A stretch of DNA of 39,143 bases. Origin: a virus. The notes beneath the pieces are model-generated. The model searched no databases. It was not told where the DNA came from and saw nothing but the letters and a program-made list of their open reading frames with translations. The stretch's first letter is position 1. Each line of letters begins with the position of its first letter. Below are positions 16,855 through 23,671 of the stretch, in pieces. The stretch spans positions 1-39,143 of the IMG/VR virus record IMGVR_UViG_3300027852_000096; one strand, 5' to 3'. The position numbers and the translations under genes were made by a program.

Positions 16855-17302
16855 CTCCTTGAAGATTCATTATACAACCGTTAGGTACGATACGCAATAC
16901 TGTAATTCCGTGGCCTTCAAATTGATGGAGGTGGTCTATTGATCGATACTCATTCTCAAAGTAGACAGCCCGTATATGTCTAGAAGCTATGATTCGATCA
17001 GTACAGCGTGAACAAGGTGAGTTGGTTATATAAATCACCATCTGAGGCTCATCAGATGGAGCATAAGGAATCTTCCTCAAAGCATTTTCTTCTGCATGAA
17101 TGGTCCTTATACAACTATTCTTCATTATCAAACAACCAACATCTATGCAGTGATCTTCTCCAGGCTCGGACCCATTGTACCCCATGAAGATTTCAAGGCT
17201 AGGAGATACTATAATGGCACCGACATTCAGCCTAGGGCAAGTAGACCTCTTAGCTACTGCTCTAGACATCTCCATGAACATCTGGTGTCTTGAGATCCTC
17301 AT
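16838..17302 (-). CDS. Deoxycytidylate (dCMP) deaminase
   Basis: 154 residues. The zinc site is His69-Ala-Glu71 with Pro-Cys97-Ser-Arg-Cys100, and Gly-Tyr-Asn-Gly followed by Asp-His-Cys (about 41-52) is typical of dCMP deaminases. The enzyme converts dCMP to dUMP with Zn-activated water, feeding thymidylate synthesis or a modified-pyrimidine route. It lies between the TS-fold genes and the polymerase, and its start and the upstream stop share a base (17302), so it is translationally coupled. Length is normal for the family, and the extra cysteines at 52, 57 and 64 may form the second zinc site seen in T4-like enzymes. Confidence 0.93.
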   Translation of the reverse strand: MRISRHQMFMEMSRAVAKRSTCPRLNVGAIIVSPSLEIFMGYNGSEPGEDHCIDVGCLIMKNSCIRTIHAEENALRKIPYAPSDEPQMVIYITNSPCSRCTDRIIASRHIRAVYFENEYRSIDHLHQFEGHGITVLRIVPNGCIMNLQGDVIET

Positions 17303-18039
17303 TAAAAGACCTCGCTTACGTCTTGCTCATAGACGTGAAAGCTGTTAATAAACTGACAGAATTGGCCAACTTCATAATTGGCTTCTTTAGCCACGTATTT
17401 TAGTAGTACTATCGTAAGCCAACAGTCATTAGCCCAGTGATTGATGAAGTCACACGACCTCATAGTATAGGTAATGTGGAGCTTACCATTCCGTAATATA
17501 AAGTGCCAGCCAAGTGAGCATGGAACCCGTCGATGGCCAATGCGGTCAATGTCAGTATGAGGATCCCACATTGAGACAAAGAGCTGGCGTGAGAAAGGAT
17601 TCTTCCTCAGTTCACTAATAACTTTCCTCACCTGTGAGTTCATTGCAAATCGTTCGGGGTAGGTATAAGCCAATTGCAAGCTACAACCGGGGATATCAAA
17701 ACTGTTAGGCACTCCAGTCTTAGGGGGTAATGGTAGGCGATCAATTTCAAGGAACTCCTCCCAAAGATTCCGACGTTGGAGCCAAGATTTACCGGGGTTA
17801 ACGGGATTGCCATTAATACCCCTCCGACGCTCTACCCATTCAACTTCAGCCCATGGCATAGTTGGTCGTAGGTGTTCAATGTCAGGCTCGAGAACGGTAA
17901 AGCCGTAGTTCACTAGCTCGAGAGTTGTGAAGTCACCACTCTTATCTTGCATTCGATTAGCTTCAATCCGAACGCCCATCTCTTTTAGATCTCGCTTAAT
18001 CTCGCCTTCAGCCTCGGTGAAATTCTTGAAGATTCTCAC
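17302..18039 (-). CDS. Thymidylate-synthase-fold enzyme, predicted dCMP hydroxymethylase type
   Basis: 245 residues. TS-family marks are the phosphate-binding Phe-Ser-Arg-Gln (149-152), nucleophile Pro-Cys174, Met-Arg194-Ser-Cys-Asp, and Ser-Phe-His-Val-Tyr (233-237). Counting from the Arg of the Arg-Ser-x-Asp motif, residue +11 is Asp205, preceded by Asn. In E. coli thymidylate synthase this position is Asn177; in T4 gp42 dCMP hydroxymethylase it is Asp, also within Asn-Asp. Asp selects cytosine over uracil, so I predict action on dCMP (hydroxymethylation, or methylation) rather than dUMP. The usual Pro-Cys-His of TS is Pro-Cys-Ser. It overlaps the second TS-fold gene by 4 bases. Confidence 0.8.
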   Translation of the reverse strand: MRIFKNFTEAEGEIKRDLKEMGVRIEANRMQDKSGDFTTLELVNYGFTVLEPDIEHLRPTMPWAEVEWVERRRGINGNPVNPGKSWLQRRNLWEEFLEIDRLPLPPKTGVPNSFDIPGCSLQLAYTYPERFAMNSQVRKVISELRKNPFSRQLFVSMWDPHTDIDRIGHRRVPCSLGWHFILRNGKLHITYTMRSCDFINHWANDCWLTIVLLKYVAKEANYEVGQFCQFINSFHVYEQDVSEVF

Positions 18040-18830
18040 TTCCGTCTCCTCTTCATTCCTGGGTGGTGTTCTCTGAGATATTTACGTAGTACTTCTTTCT
18101 GATCTTCACTCAGTCGCCTAAGCACATCTTTCTGGACATGTAAAGACTGTGAGTGTTTCTGAATCCCGTGTTCCCATTCTTCGCACAAGTATCTTGCTGT
18201 GGCTTTAATGATGTTCTCCCACAGTCTATGATCCTGGTCCTTCACTTGATGTATCATTGCCACGGGATCTTCTTCGTGTGGCAGAATTACAGCAAAGTAC
18301 ATTGGATGTAGGGTCATGTTTGCAAAGTGGAACCTGATCTTAGTGATTGGACAACCATCAAAATCAAATGGCTCGAGCAGCACATCACGCAAGAAGACTA
18401 GGTCGGCCGGGAACTTCTTGTAAAACTCTGTGGTACGGTAGAAGCAGTCAATCTCTGCTGTCTTCTTCACCCACGTAACATTGACTGCCTGGATACATGG
18501 ACCCATCTTACTAGCACGCTTGGACCCCTTAGTCGGATCAGCTTTTAGTAAGTGGTTAAACGTCGTAAAGCCAACACTGCCATATTTGGCTTGATCTCGT
18601 CTAACTCGCCACATCTTGATTGCACTATTGTGGCTCTCTTTATGATGGTAGAGGTTTTTCAACATACTCATCTTCATGCTAGTATAGCCAGCGTCAGACA
18701 AGATTAAGTCATTCTGTGGTGGCCCCTCAAAGGTAATCATTCGCCCTCGAAGAATCTTACGAACCCCGCTGTAGAAGTCAGCAGGCTCAGCAGTTAGCTC
18801 CCACACATGTCGTAACCATTCTTCTATCAT
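18036..18830 (-). CDS. Second, divergent thymidylate-synthase-fold protein
   Basis: 264 residues from the ATG at 18830, which shares its A with the upstream stop (TAATG); a longer frame to 18941 lies inside the upstream gene and is not preferred. Pro-Cys112 is followed exactly 20 residues later by Arg132-Thr-Thr-Glu, the same spacing as Cys174 to Arg194 in the neighbouring TS-fold enzyme. Residue +11 is again Asp (Asp143), and a His-Pro-Met-Tyr segment matches the TS His-x-Tyr end. The canonical Ser-x-Asp is lost. It may be a paralogous subunit, a second pyrimidine-modifying enzyme or a partner that forms a heterodimer. I recall similar proteins in phages with modified DNA but cannot name one. 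Confidence 0.65.
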   Translation of the reverse strand: MIEEWLRHVWELTAEPADFYSGVRKILRGRMITFEGPPQNDLILSDAGYTSMKMSMLKNLYHHKESHNSAIKMWRVRRDQAKYGSVGFTTFNHLLKADPTKGSKRASKMGPCIQAVNVTWVKKTAEIDCFYRTTEFYKKFPADLVFLRDVLLEPFDFDGCPITKIRFHFANMTLHPMYFAVILPHEEDPVAMIHQVKDQDHRLWENIIKATARYLCEEWEHGIQKHSQSLHVQKDVLRRLSEDQKEVLRKYLREHHPGMKRRRK

Positions 18831-19504
18831 TAGTAGTTCGACCTCTGTCTGAATTTGTTGACTTCCGACTTCTTGAAGTAGATTGCAAAGATCTGTTTGG
18901 CCTTTAGTCCCTCTCGAGTGAAGAGTCTTACCATTATCCAAAAACCATTATGGAGGTGTCCATAAAACCTCTCTCGATCAACCAGCTGATGCGTTATCTT
19001 CCATGGTCGCTGTTTTAGACAGTTTCCAGCACAGCCAAGATGGTGGATAGTCCAATACAGATCTTGGACTCGTTCTTCGGGACCGGTATGTTCAGTCTCA
19101 ACTGATAGCTGTATTTTTTCAAGCTTATCACTAGCACATCCTTCTACACACTGAACAACTTCATTGGGGGTAACTCCAGCAAGTAATAAAGCCTCCACCA
19201 TAAAGTGAAGTGCATCAGCTAGTTCCTCCAGATAATGGTTTGAGTTGTTGGGATGCTCTAAAGTAGCCTCCATCGCTTCAGTAAGTTCCTCCGTAGTACG
19301 CCAGAAGAAGTCTTTCAAACGAGCCTGACCAAACTTGTCATTGAGATTGACTGGGCAATCGTCAGTCCAGCATAGCCCATTATGCTTCTCGATGGGAATG
19401 TACTTCTGCATCAGCTCGTGTTGCCTGTGAAAGATCCAGTCTAACATATCCATCTCTGAGAAGTTAGTTGGGACAAGGTCATCCTTTATATCATCGACAT
19501 TCAT
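18830..19504 (-). CDS. All-alpha NTP pyrophosphatase, dimeric dUTPase/dCTPase-like
   Basis: 224 residues. The metal motif Glu72-Glu73-x2-Glu76 and Glu94-x2-Asp97 matches the all-alpha MazG/dimeric dUTPase superfamily. The C-terminus Tyr-Phe-Lys-Lys-Ser-Glu-Val-Asn-Lys-Phe-Arg-Gln with a final Asn-Tyr matches the dimeric dUTPase (dUTPase_2) signature Lys-Asn-x2-Asn-x2-Arg-Gln. T4 gp56 dCTPase/dUTPase belongs to this superfamily. The enzyme hydrolyses dUTP and possibly dCTP to the monophosphate, keeping uracil out of DNA or emptying the dCTP pool for modification. In the operon it lies between the kinase (4-base overlap) and the TS-fold genes. The choice of dUTP or dCTP cannot be made by sight. 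Confidence 0.82.
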   Translation of the reverse strand: MNVDDIKDDLVPTNFSEMDMLDWIFHRQHELMQKYIPIEKHNGLCWTDDCPVNLNDKFGQARLKDFFWRTTEELTEAMEATLEHPNNSNHYLEELADALHFMVEALLLAGVTPNEVVQCVEGCASDKLEKIQLSVETEHTGPEERVQDLYWTIHHLGCAGNCLKQRPWKITHQLVDRERFYGHLHNGFWIMVRLFTREGLKAKQIFAIYFKKSEVNKFRQRSNY

Positions 19505-19986
19505 CCTAGTAGTCCTTTCACCATGCGGCAGATACCGGCTGCTTCATTGTATTTATGGTAGACAATGTGAGCGTGTTCTGCTGCCCACTTGTCGTAAGTT
19601 TGGACAAGCTCTGCATATCGCTCATCTAAAAGTCTCATGTGCTCGTCACTCTCACCGCCTGAGGCTCGGTGCCCAGTAAGCCCTTTGCCAATTGCTCGGC
19701 AGTATATAAAGAAGTTGGTTTGACGATAAAAGACAGCTACTAGATTAGGGGGAATATCCGGCTCTTCTCTACATAATCCTTCATTATATACGTTCTGAGA
19801 CACGACAATATGGCGGTCGATTATCATGTGGTCTAGCTCAAGATATCGCTGAGCCTTCTGTAGCGTTGCACCCCAGCTACGAGGCTTGCCCTCACGTGGT
19901 TGAATGGTAAGACCTGTGGCTTTAGCAATCATACGTGAGAGGGTTGACTTACCTGCATTATCAGGACCCTCTAAAATTATATTCAT
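19501..19986 (-). CDS. P-loop (deoxy)nucleoside monophosphate kinase
   Basis: 161 residues from the ATG at 19986 (AAAGG 10 bases upstream); an ATG at 20004 adds six residues but has no SD. Walker A Gly-Pro-Asp-Asn-Ala-Gly-Lys-Ser-Thr (7-15) and Asp-Arg-His fit the thymidylate-kinase-like fold. The lid region Thr-Gly-His-Arg-Ala-Ser-Gly-Gly is Arg-poor. It is shorter than cellular thymidylate kinase. As first gene of the nucleotide operon, next to a dNTP pyrophosphatase and two TS-fold enzymes, it plausibly phosphorylates a dNMP, perhaps a modified one as T4 gp1 does. A kinase acting on hydroxymethylated pyrimidines in DNA is an alternative. Confidence 0.8.
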   Translation of the reverse strand: MNIILEGPDNAGKSTLSRMIAKATGLTIQPREGKPRSWGATLQKAQRYLELDHMIIDRHIVVSQNVYNEGLCREEPDIPPNLVAVFYRQTNFFIYCRAIGKGLTGHRASGGESDEHMRLLDERYAELVQTYDKWAAEHAHIVYHKYNEAAGICRMVKGLLG

Positions 19987-20003
19987 CTGAGACAAACCTT
20001 TCA

Positions 20004-20032
20004 TTGACTTTCGGTTTCAACTAGATTATATA
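20004..20032 (+). promoter_or_regulatory. Rightward promoter overlapping the leftward one
   Basis: On the plus strand TTGACT (20004-20009) and TATATA (20027-20032) are separated by 17 bases. It would drive the HTH gene at 20080 and the primase-helicase. Its -10 overlaps the -10 of the leftward promoter, so RNA polymerase should be able to occupy only one at a time. Confidence 0.65.
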
Positions 20033-20038
20033 TAGTTG
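20018..20038. promoter_or_regulatory. Palindromic operator candidate spanning both -10 boxes
   Basis: CAACTA (20018-20023) and TAGTTG (20033-20038) form an exact inverted repeat with 9 bases between, which contain both -10 boxes. A dimeric repressor bound here would shut both promoters. The small HTH protein encoded at 20080 is the natural candidate, by position only. Confidence 0.5.
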
Positions 20039-20053
20039 AGTACACGTTGTCAA
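20025..20053 (-). promoter_or_regulatory. Consensus sigma70 promoter for the replication/nucleotide operon
   Basis: On the minus strand TTGACA (20053-20048) and TATAAT (20030-20025) are separated by exactly 17 bases, a perfect match to the bacterial housekeeping consensus. It would start transcription just upstream of the kinase gene and drive the leftward operon to about 9.4 kb. As an unregulated perfect promoter it would be very strong, so early expression or repression through the overlapping palindrome is likely. Confidence 0.85.
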
Positions 20054-20079
20054 TCCTTAAGTTTTATGAGGCGAATTAA

Positions 20080-20265
20080 ATGGATACTAAGGACTGCGTA
20101 CCCGCCAAAGAAGCTGCCAAGGAGATTGGAATCTCTTATGAACTCTTCATGGCGAGGGTAAGAAAAGAGAAGCCACCCTATGATCGCACAGTCAAGATTG
20201 GCTGGGGTCGGTTTATGCACAAGAGAGATATGAAGAAAGCAAAGCAGGACCAACAGGGGAAATAA
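20080..20265 (+). CDS. Small MerR/excisionase-like helix-turn-helix protein
   Basis: 61 residues. Pro-Ala-Lys-Glu-Ala-Ala-Lys-Glu-Ile-Gly-Ile-Ser starts a helix-turn-helix of the AlpA/MerR-like (HTH_17) type, and Val-Lys-Ile-Gly-Trp-Gly-Arg-Phe resembles the wing of excisionase-like proteins. The basic tail fits DNA binding. SD GAGG lies 7-8 bases before the ATG. It is the first gene of the rightward transcript that starts in the divergent promoter region, so it could be the autoregulator of both promoters. It abuts the primase-helicase, with its TAA directly followed by that ATG. Confidence 0.7.
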   Translation: MDTKDCVPAKEAAKEIGISYELFMARVRKEKPPYDRTVKIGWGRFMHKRDMKKAKQDQQGK

Positions 20266-22176
20266 ATGCTTGTACCCAAGGTGTGGCGTGGCCAGCCGGG
20301 TCAGTATTTTTGTATCTCAACAAAAACTCACTCTGGTAACTGGCGGGATCACTTCTTTCCAAGATCGAAACTTCGTGATGTCAAGGCCTTTGTTGAAGAT
20401 AACCTCGACAGAGACATATATTGGTGTCCACATGGCTTTGATCAGCCTCGGAGACGCAAAGATTATGCAGTGCTACCAAAACTCCTGTGGGCTGACATCG
20501 ATGAAGTAGAGCCTTATGGAATGACACCTTTACCTACTATTGTATGGGAGTCCTCCCCTGGTAGGTATGCGGGGCTATGGCGTACTAAAGAGCCAGTCAA
20601 TGAGGACTTAAACCGCCGGCTAACCTACTTCATTGGTGCAGATCATGGGGGCTGGGATATTACTCAGGTACTCCGTGTTCCAGGCACACTTAATTACAAG
20701 TATGAATCACCTCCTACAGTTAAGCTGTTATGGGATGATGGCCCTATCTATGATCTAGAAGAACTTGAAAGAGTTATTCCACAGGATGAATCTACGGATC
20801 CACAAGTTGGAGAAGCACATCAGGTCTATCAACGATACCATGACTCTTTAACTGCATGGGCTCGTCGAACTCTCATCCATGGCAAGCCCAAGGTAGGTAA
20901 ACGATCTGAGATTCTATGGAGGTTAAACCAGGAATGTCTCGAAGCTGGGATGACTACTGATGAAGCCTTCCAGTTATTGGTAGTCTCACCATGGAATAAA
21001 TTCTCTGGCCGACGTAAAGGAGCCGAACAGCTACGTCGAGAGCTGAATAAGGCCCTCGCTCGTAAGATGGAAGCCCAGCCCGTTGCACCTCCATCAAATA
21101 AACGGAGGGCCCAAGAACAATTTGAAACTGCCAGAGAAGAGTACCTCTTTCTACAAACCCCATTAGAAGATGTCAAGGAAGAACAAATTGATTGGCTATG
21201 GTATCCATACCTAGCACGTAGAGAGATGACTATTCTTGAAGGTGACCCAGGCCTTGGTAAATCGTACCTTGCACAAATGGTAGGCGCAGCCTTTGTAGAC
21301 GGTAAAGCCCTACCTGTGGTAAAAACACAACGTCCACACCAAGGAACAGTTGTCTACTTTGATATGGAGAATAGTGCTGGCACAGTAACTAAGCGACGAC
21401 TAACTGACAATGGCTGTCACAATTTAGTCAGCTATTATCAGGAAGAGCACCCCTTTACTATTGATGACGACGAAGCTCTTGATGCTATTTATGATGCTCT
21501 TAAACGACTCAAGCCATCACTGGTAGTCTTTGATACAATCAATACCTACATTGGCAAGGCTGACACATATAAAGCTTCCGAAACTCAGCAAGCATTAAGC
21601 CAATTCTTGGCCATTGCTAAAGAGTTCAATTGCTCAGTACTAGTCTTACGGCATCTTACAAAGAGTACTAAAGAAAAGGCACTCTATAGAGGTCAGGGAA
21701 GTATCTCATTTACAGGCCTAGCCCGTGTAGTAATGACAGTTGGCCAACACCCAGACGATGATGATATAAGAGTGATGGCTGTTACAAAACTAAATGTTAC
21801 CCGTAAACCCCCAGCTATCACCTTTACAATCAGAGCTCTACCTGACACACTCAAGCTTCAAGATAGATCAGAATTTCTGTGGGGTGACTTTGTAGACCTA
21901 ACATCAGATGAGATTCTTACTATCAGTACAGCTGCCGGTGATCGTGAGAGTCGAAAAGAAGACGTTGGCGCTTTCCTGAAAAACATTCTCGGTGATGGAG
22001 CTATCCCACTCAAAGAAATCATTCGGATGGCTGAGGCACGAGGTATTGGAATGAAAGCTGTGAGACGTGAGGCCGACACTCTTGGTATTATTCGACATAG
22101 CACAGGCTTTGGTAAAACCAAGTTAGCGATGTGGAAACTTCCGTCCTGTGACTCCAAACTCGTAGTCCCTGATTAA
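20266..22176 (+). CDS. Primase-helicase: AEP-like primase with RepA-type ATPase
   Basis: 636 residues. The N-terminal part has Leu-Leu-Trp-Ala-Asp77-Ile-Asp79-Glu, the metal-binding Asp pair of archaeo-eukaryotic primases, and Arg-Val-Pro-Gly-Thr-Leu-Asn-Tyr-Lys (about 137-145), a mark of RepB/phage-type primases. From about 300 a RepA/AAA_25 helicase follows: Walker A Gly-Asp-Pro-Gly-Leu-Gly-Lys-Ser (about 326-333) and Walker B Leu-Val-Val-Phe-Asp-Thr (about 420-425), then Arg-His-Leu-Thr-Lys. The C-terminus (about 570-630) looks like a winged helix. It unwinds and primes at the fork for the family A polymerase. Its last 54 bases overlap the convergent gene at 22123. Confidence 0.88.
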   Translation: MLVPKVWRGQPGQYFCISTKTHSGNWRDHFFPRSKLRDVKAFVEDNLDRDIYWCPHGFDQPRRRKDYAVLPKLLWADIDEVEPYGMTPLPTIVWESSPGRYAGLWRTKEPVNEDLNRRLTYFIGADHGGWDITQVLRVPGTLNYKYESPPTVKLLWDDGPIYDLEELERVIPQDESTDPQVGEAHQVYQRYHDSLTAWARRTLIHGKPKVGKRSEILWRLNQECLEAGMTTDEAFQLLVVSPWNKFSGRRKGAEQLRRELNKALARKMEAQPVAPPSNKRRAQEQFETAREEYLFLQTPLEDVKEEQIDWLWYPYLARREMTILEGDPGLGKSYLAQMVGAAFVDGKALPVVKTQRPHQGTVVYFDMENSAGTVTKRRLTDNGCHNLVSYYQEEHPFTIDDDEALDAIYDALKRLKPSLVVFDTINTYIGKADTYKASETQQALSQFLAIAKEFNCSVLVLRHLTKSTKEKALYRGQGSISFTGLARVVMTVGQHPDDDDIRVMAVTKLNVTRKPPAITFTIRALPDTLKLQDRSEFLWGDFVDLTSDEILTISTAAGDRESRKEDVGAFLKNILGDGAIPLKEIIRMAEARGIGMKAVRREADTLGIIRHSTGFGKTKLAMWKLPSCDSKLVVPD

Positions 22177-22683
22177 TCTCTCATGGTAGATATACTCAAT
22201 ATAGTACCGGCACAATAAGTACCGTGAGTAATGGTAGCTAGACAGCAACTTATCCTTTAGACATAGTCTTCCCAACGCAAAGCAGCCATTCTTTAGTAGA
22301 GGAAGGTCAGCTTTATGAGCTGGGAACTTAGTATTAAGTGATCTAAGAGGAATAATCTCCCCCATAGTAAAACCCAATACCTGGGTTAGAATCCACTCAC
22401 CAGGATCTTCCTTCTGTGGTCTTCTGATATTAAAATCAATCTCAGGTAGTTCTCCCTCTGGTGGCTCTACATATGCTGCAATAATATCAGCACGGTGACT
22501 ATTCCAGGCATCATAGTATTGGTGGTTAACCCACTGAAAGATGTTATTTGCTGCAAATATAGTCTGTGCAATAGAAAAGCCCTCCGATTGTGGTAACCGA
22601 AGGACTTTATTCAGAATCCATTCTTCAGGCGATTGTTCAGGGGCAGCCTCATCCCACAGATGTCGAGTCACATAATCAAGCAT
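22123..22683 (-). CDS. Protein of unknown function with an internal duplication
   Basis: 186 residues, not recognised. Two similar modules can be seen: Pro-Glu-Glu-Trp-Ile-Leu-Asn-Lys-Val-Leu (about 19-28) and Pro-Gly-Glu-Trp-Ile-Leu-Thr-Gln-Val-Leu (about 93-102), each followed by a helix-rich stretch, so the protein seems to be built of two copies of a 70-residue unit. The unit resembles the small winged-helix-like modules at the ends of phage primases, but I cannot show that. It is the last gene of a leftward operon of small genes, overlaps the upstream stop (22676-22683), and converges on the primase-helicase with a 54-base overlap. Confidence 0.7.
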   Translation of the reverse strand: MLDYVTRHLWDEAAPEQSPEEWILNKVLRLPQSEGFSIAQTIFAANNIFQWVNHQYYDAWNSHRADIIAAYVEPPEGELPEIDFNIRRPQKEDPGEWILTQVLGFTMGEIIPLRSLNTKFPAHKADLPLLKNGCFALGRLCLKDKLLSSYHYSRYLLCRYYIEYIYHERLIRDYEFGVTGRKFPHR

Positions 22684-22933
22684 GACCTTCCAGAAGACTC
22701 ATTGAAGAGTGCCAGATAAACAACTTGGACTCTTGGGTCATCTGCTCCCATGCTACGTCATCAACCTTCCAGAGCTCATGGTTAATTGCTGGCGGAACTT
22801 GTACCTTAAGCATCCTAGCCGCCTCTTGGTACCTCTGATAACTGAATGCTGGTTGATCCAACATCTCAGCAACCTTGAGAATGCCGTTCGCCCGTCGGCG
22901 TTTACTGAACTGGAGTAATCTTGGGAGGTTCAT
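22676..22933 (-). CDS. Small helical protein of unknown function
   Basis: 85 residues, not recognised. The sequence is helix-rich with a basic N-terminal segment (Lys-Arg-Arg-Arg-Ala) and no cysteine or membrane segment. It overlaps the upstream gene by 32 bases and the downstream gene by 8, so it belongs to the three-gene operon started by the promoter at 23167-23195. No strong SD is visible; coupling to the upstream gene would explain this. Confidence 0.6.
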   Translation of the reverse strand: MNLPRLLQFSKRRRANGILKVAEMLDQPAFSYQRYQEAARMLKVQVPPAINHELWKVDDVAWEQMTQESKLFIWHSSMSLLEGHA

Positions 22934-23135
22934 TGAGCAGCTCCGAATCTCTGTTCTCGAACGCGATGACTACCTGGATAGCCTGTTCATTCTGTAACCA
23001 CTTGAGCACTTCAGTGAGTGGAGCATCTTCACGAAACACCTTGGTATGATTGGCCTTCTGAGAACCTAGAATTCTCATGGTTTGTGGGTCATGGATTGGT
23101 TTGCTGGTCTCAAACGTAGCAACTGCGTATCTCAT
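22902..23135 (-). CDS. Small protein of unknown function, first gene of its operon
   Basis: 77 residues, not recognised. The ATG at 23135 has AAGGAG 7 bases upstream. It is a mixed alpha/beta, charged protein without cysteines or membrane segments. The consensus promoter at 23167-23195 puts it first in the leftward transcript with the genes at 22676 and 22123. Confidence 0.7.
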   Translation of the reverse strand: MRYAVATFETSKPIHDPQTMRILGSQKANHTKVFREDAPLTEVLKWLQNEQAIQVVIAFENRDSELLNEPPKITPVQ

Positions 23136-23166
23136 GCGGGTCTCCTTAGTGAATGTTACTGACTAC

Positions 23167-23195
23167 ATTATATCAAATAAGGTATTCAGTGTCAA
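23167..23195 (-). promoter_or_regulatory. Consensus sigma70 promoter for the 22123-23135 genes
   Basis: On the minus strand TTGACA (23195-23190), 17 bases, TATAAT (23172-23167): again a perfect match. It lies 32 bases upstream of the ATG at 23135 and its -35 overlaps the stop codon of the zinc-ribbon gene at 23192. Confidence 0.85.
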
Positions 23196-23413
23196 CCATT
23201 GATACGTTTAAGCATATACCTATGACCTTCAAGAAGCTTTGTTACCTTATAGGTAAAGCCATCTATTTTGATAGTGCTACCTTTAGTCAGAGGTTTTATT
23301 GGTATTCTAGGTACTGAGGCAACCAGAAAATTATGGCCACACTCATGACATACCTGAGCTTCGCCTGGTTTCAGGCTAGTCTCTTTAAGGCATTTAGGAC
23401 ACTTGAAAGTCAT
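23192..23413 (-). CDS. Zinc-ribbon protein
   Basis: 73 residues. The N-terminal Cys-Pro-Lys-Cys and Cys-His-Glu-Cys pairs (residues 5-8 and 22-25) form a classic zinc ribbon. The rest is beta-rich and basic (Ile-Lys-Ile-Asp-Gly-Phe-Thr-Tyr-Lys-Val), with the look of an SH3-like or small beta-barrel module. AGGAG lies 6 bases upstream of the ATG. Its stop overlaps the -35 of the next promoter. DNA or RNA binding is likely but unspecific. Confidence 0.7.
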   Translation of the reverse strand: MTFKCPKCLKETSLKPGEAQVCHECGHNFLVASVPRIPIKPLTKGSTIKIDGFTYKVTKLLEGHRYMLKRING

Positions 23414-23429
23414 CGACTGCTCCTAAAAT

Positions 23430-23457
23430 AAGAGACGACCTGTCAAAGTCGCCTCTT
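23430..23457 (-). terminator. Hairpin terminator between exported-protein genes and zinc-ribbon gene
   Basis: In the leftward direction AAGAGGCGAC (23457-23448) pairs with GTCGTCTCTT (23439-23430), 10 bp with one G-T, followed by ATTTTAGG. It would end the transcript of the two exported-protein genes. The short U-tract makes it a modest terminator, so some read-through to the zinc-ribbon gene is likely, as no promoter is evident for that gene. Confidence 0.6.
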
Positions 23458-23473
23458 AGTTGATGGTAAGTAA

Positions 23474-23668
23474 TTAGATCGGCCACTCTCCGTAGCCATA
23501 TACCTCGATCATCAGCTCCCAGTAGCAAAGCAACTGAGACGCGGCATTCCACACCATCCCGGTACACGAGTCTGGTAGCTCTGAGGGCATAACCCAGGCC
23601 TTTACCTCAGCGATAGTCGATCCAACCAGACAGGCTAGTACCATGATTACAAGTATAAGCTTTTTCAT
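23474..23668 (-). CDS. Small exported protein with signal peptide
   Basis: 64 residues. Met-Lys-Lys-Leu-Ile-Leu-Val-Ile-Met-Val-Leu-Ala is a typical signal peptide start, with likely cleavage after Ala about 20-24 (Thr-Ile-Ala or Val-Lys-Ala). The mature part of about 40 residues is acidic, with two cysteines (about 35 and 48) that could form a disulphide, and several Trp residues. The SD (GGAGG) is made by the last two codons and stop of the upstream exported-protein gene, so the two are tightly coupled. Superinfection exclusion or envelope modification is a common role for such phage proteins, but this is only a guess. Confidence 0.75.
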   Translation of the reverse strand: MKKLILVIMVLACLVGSTIAEVKAWVMPSELPDSCTGMVWNAASQLLCYWELMIEVYGYGEWPI

Positions 23669-23671
23669 TAT

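Noticed and set aside
18831-18941. N-terminal extension of the second TS-fold protein to 18941
   Set aside because: It lies within the upstream pyrophosphatase gene; the TAATG junction at 18830 gives a coupled start.
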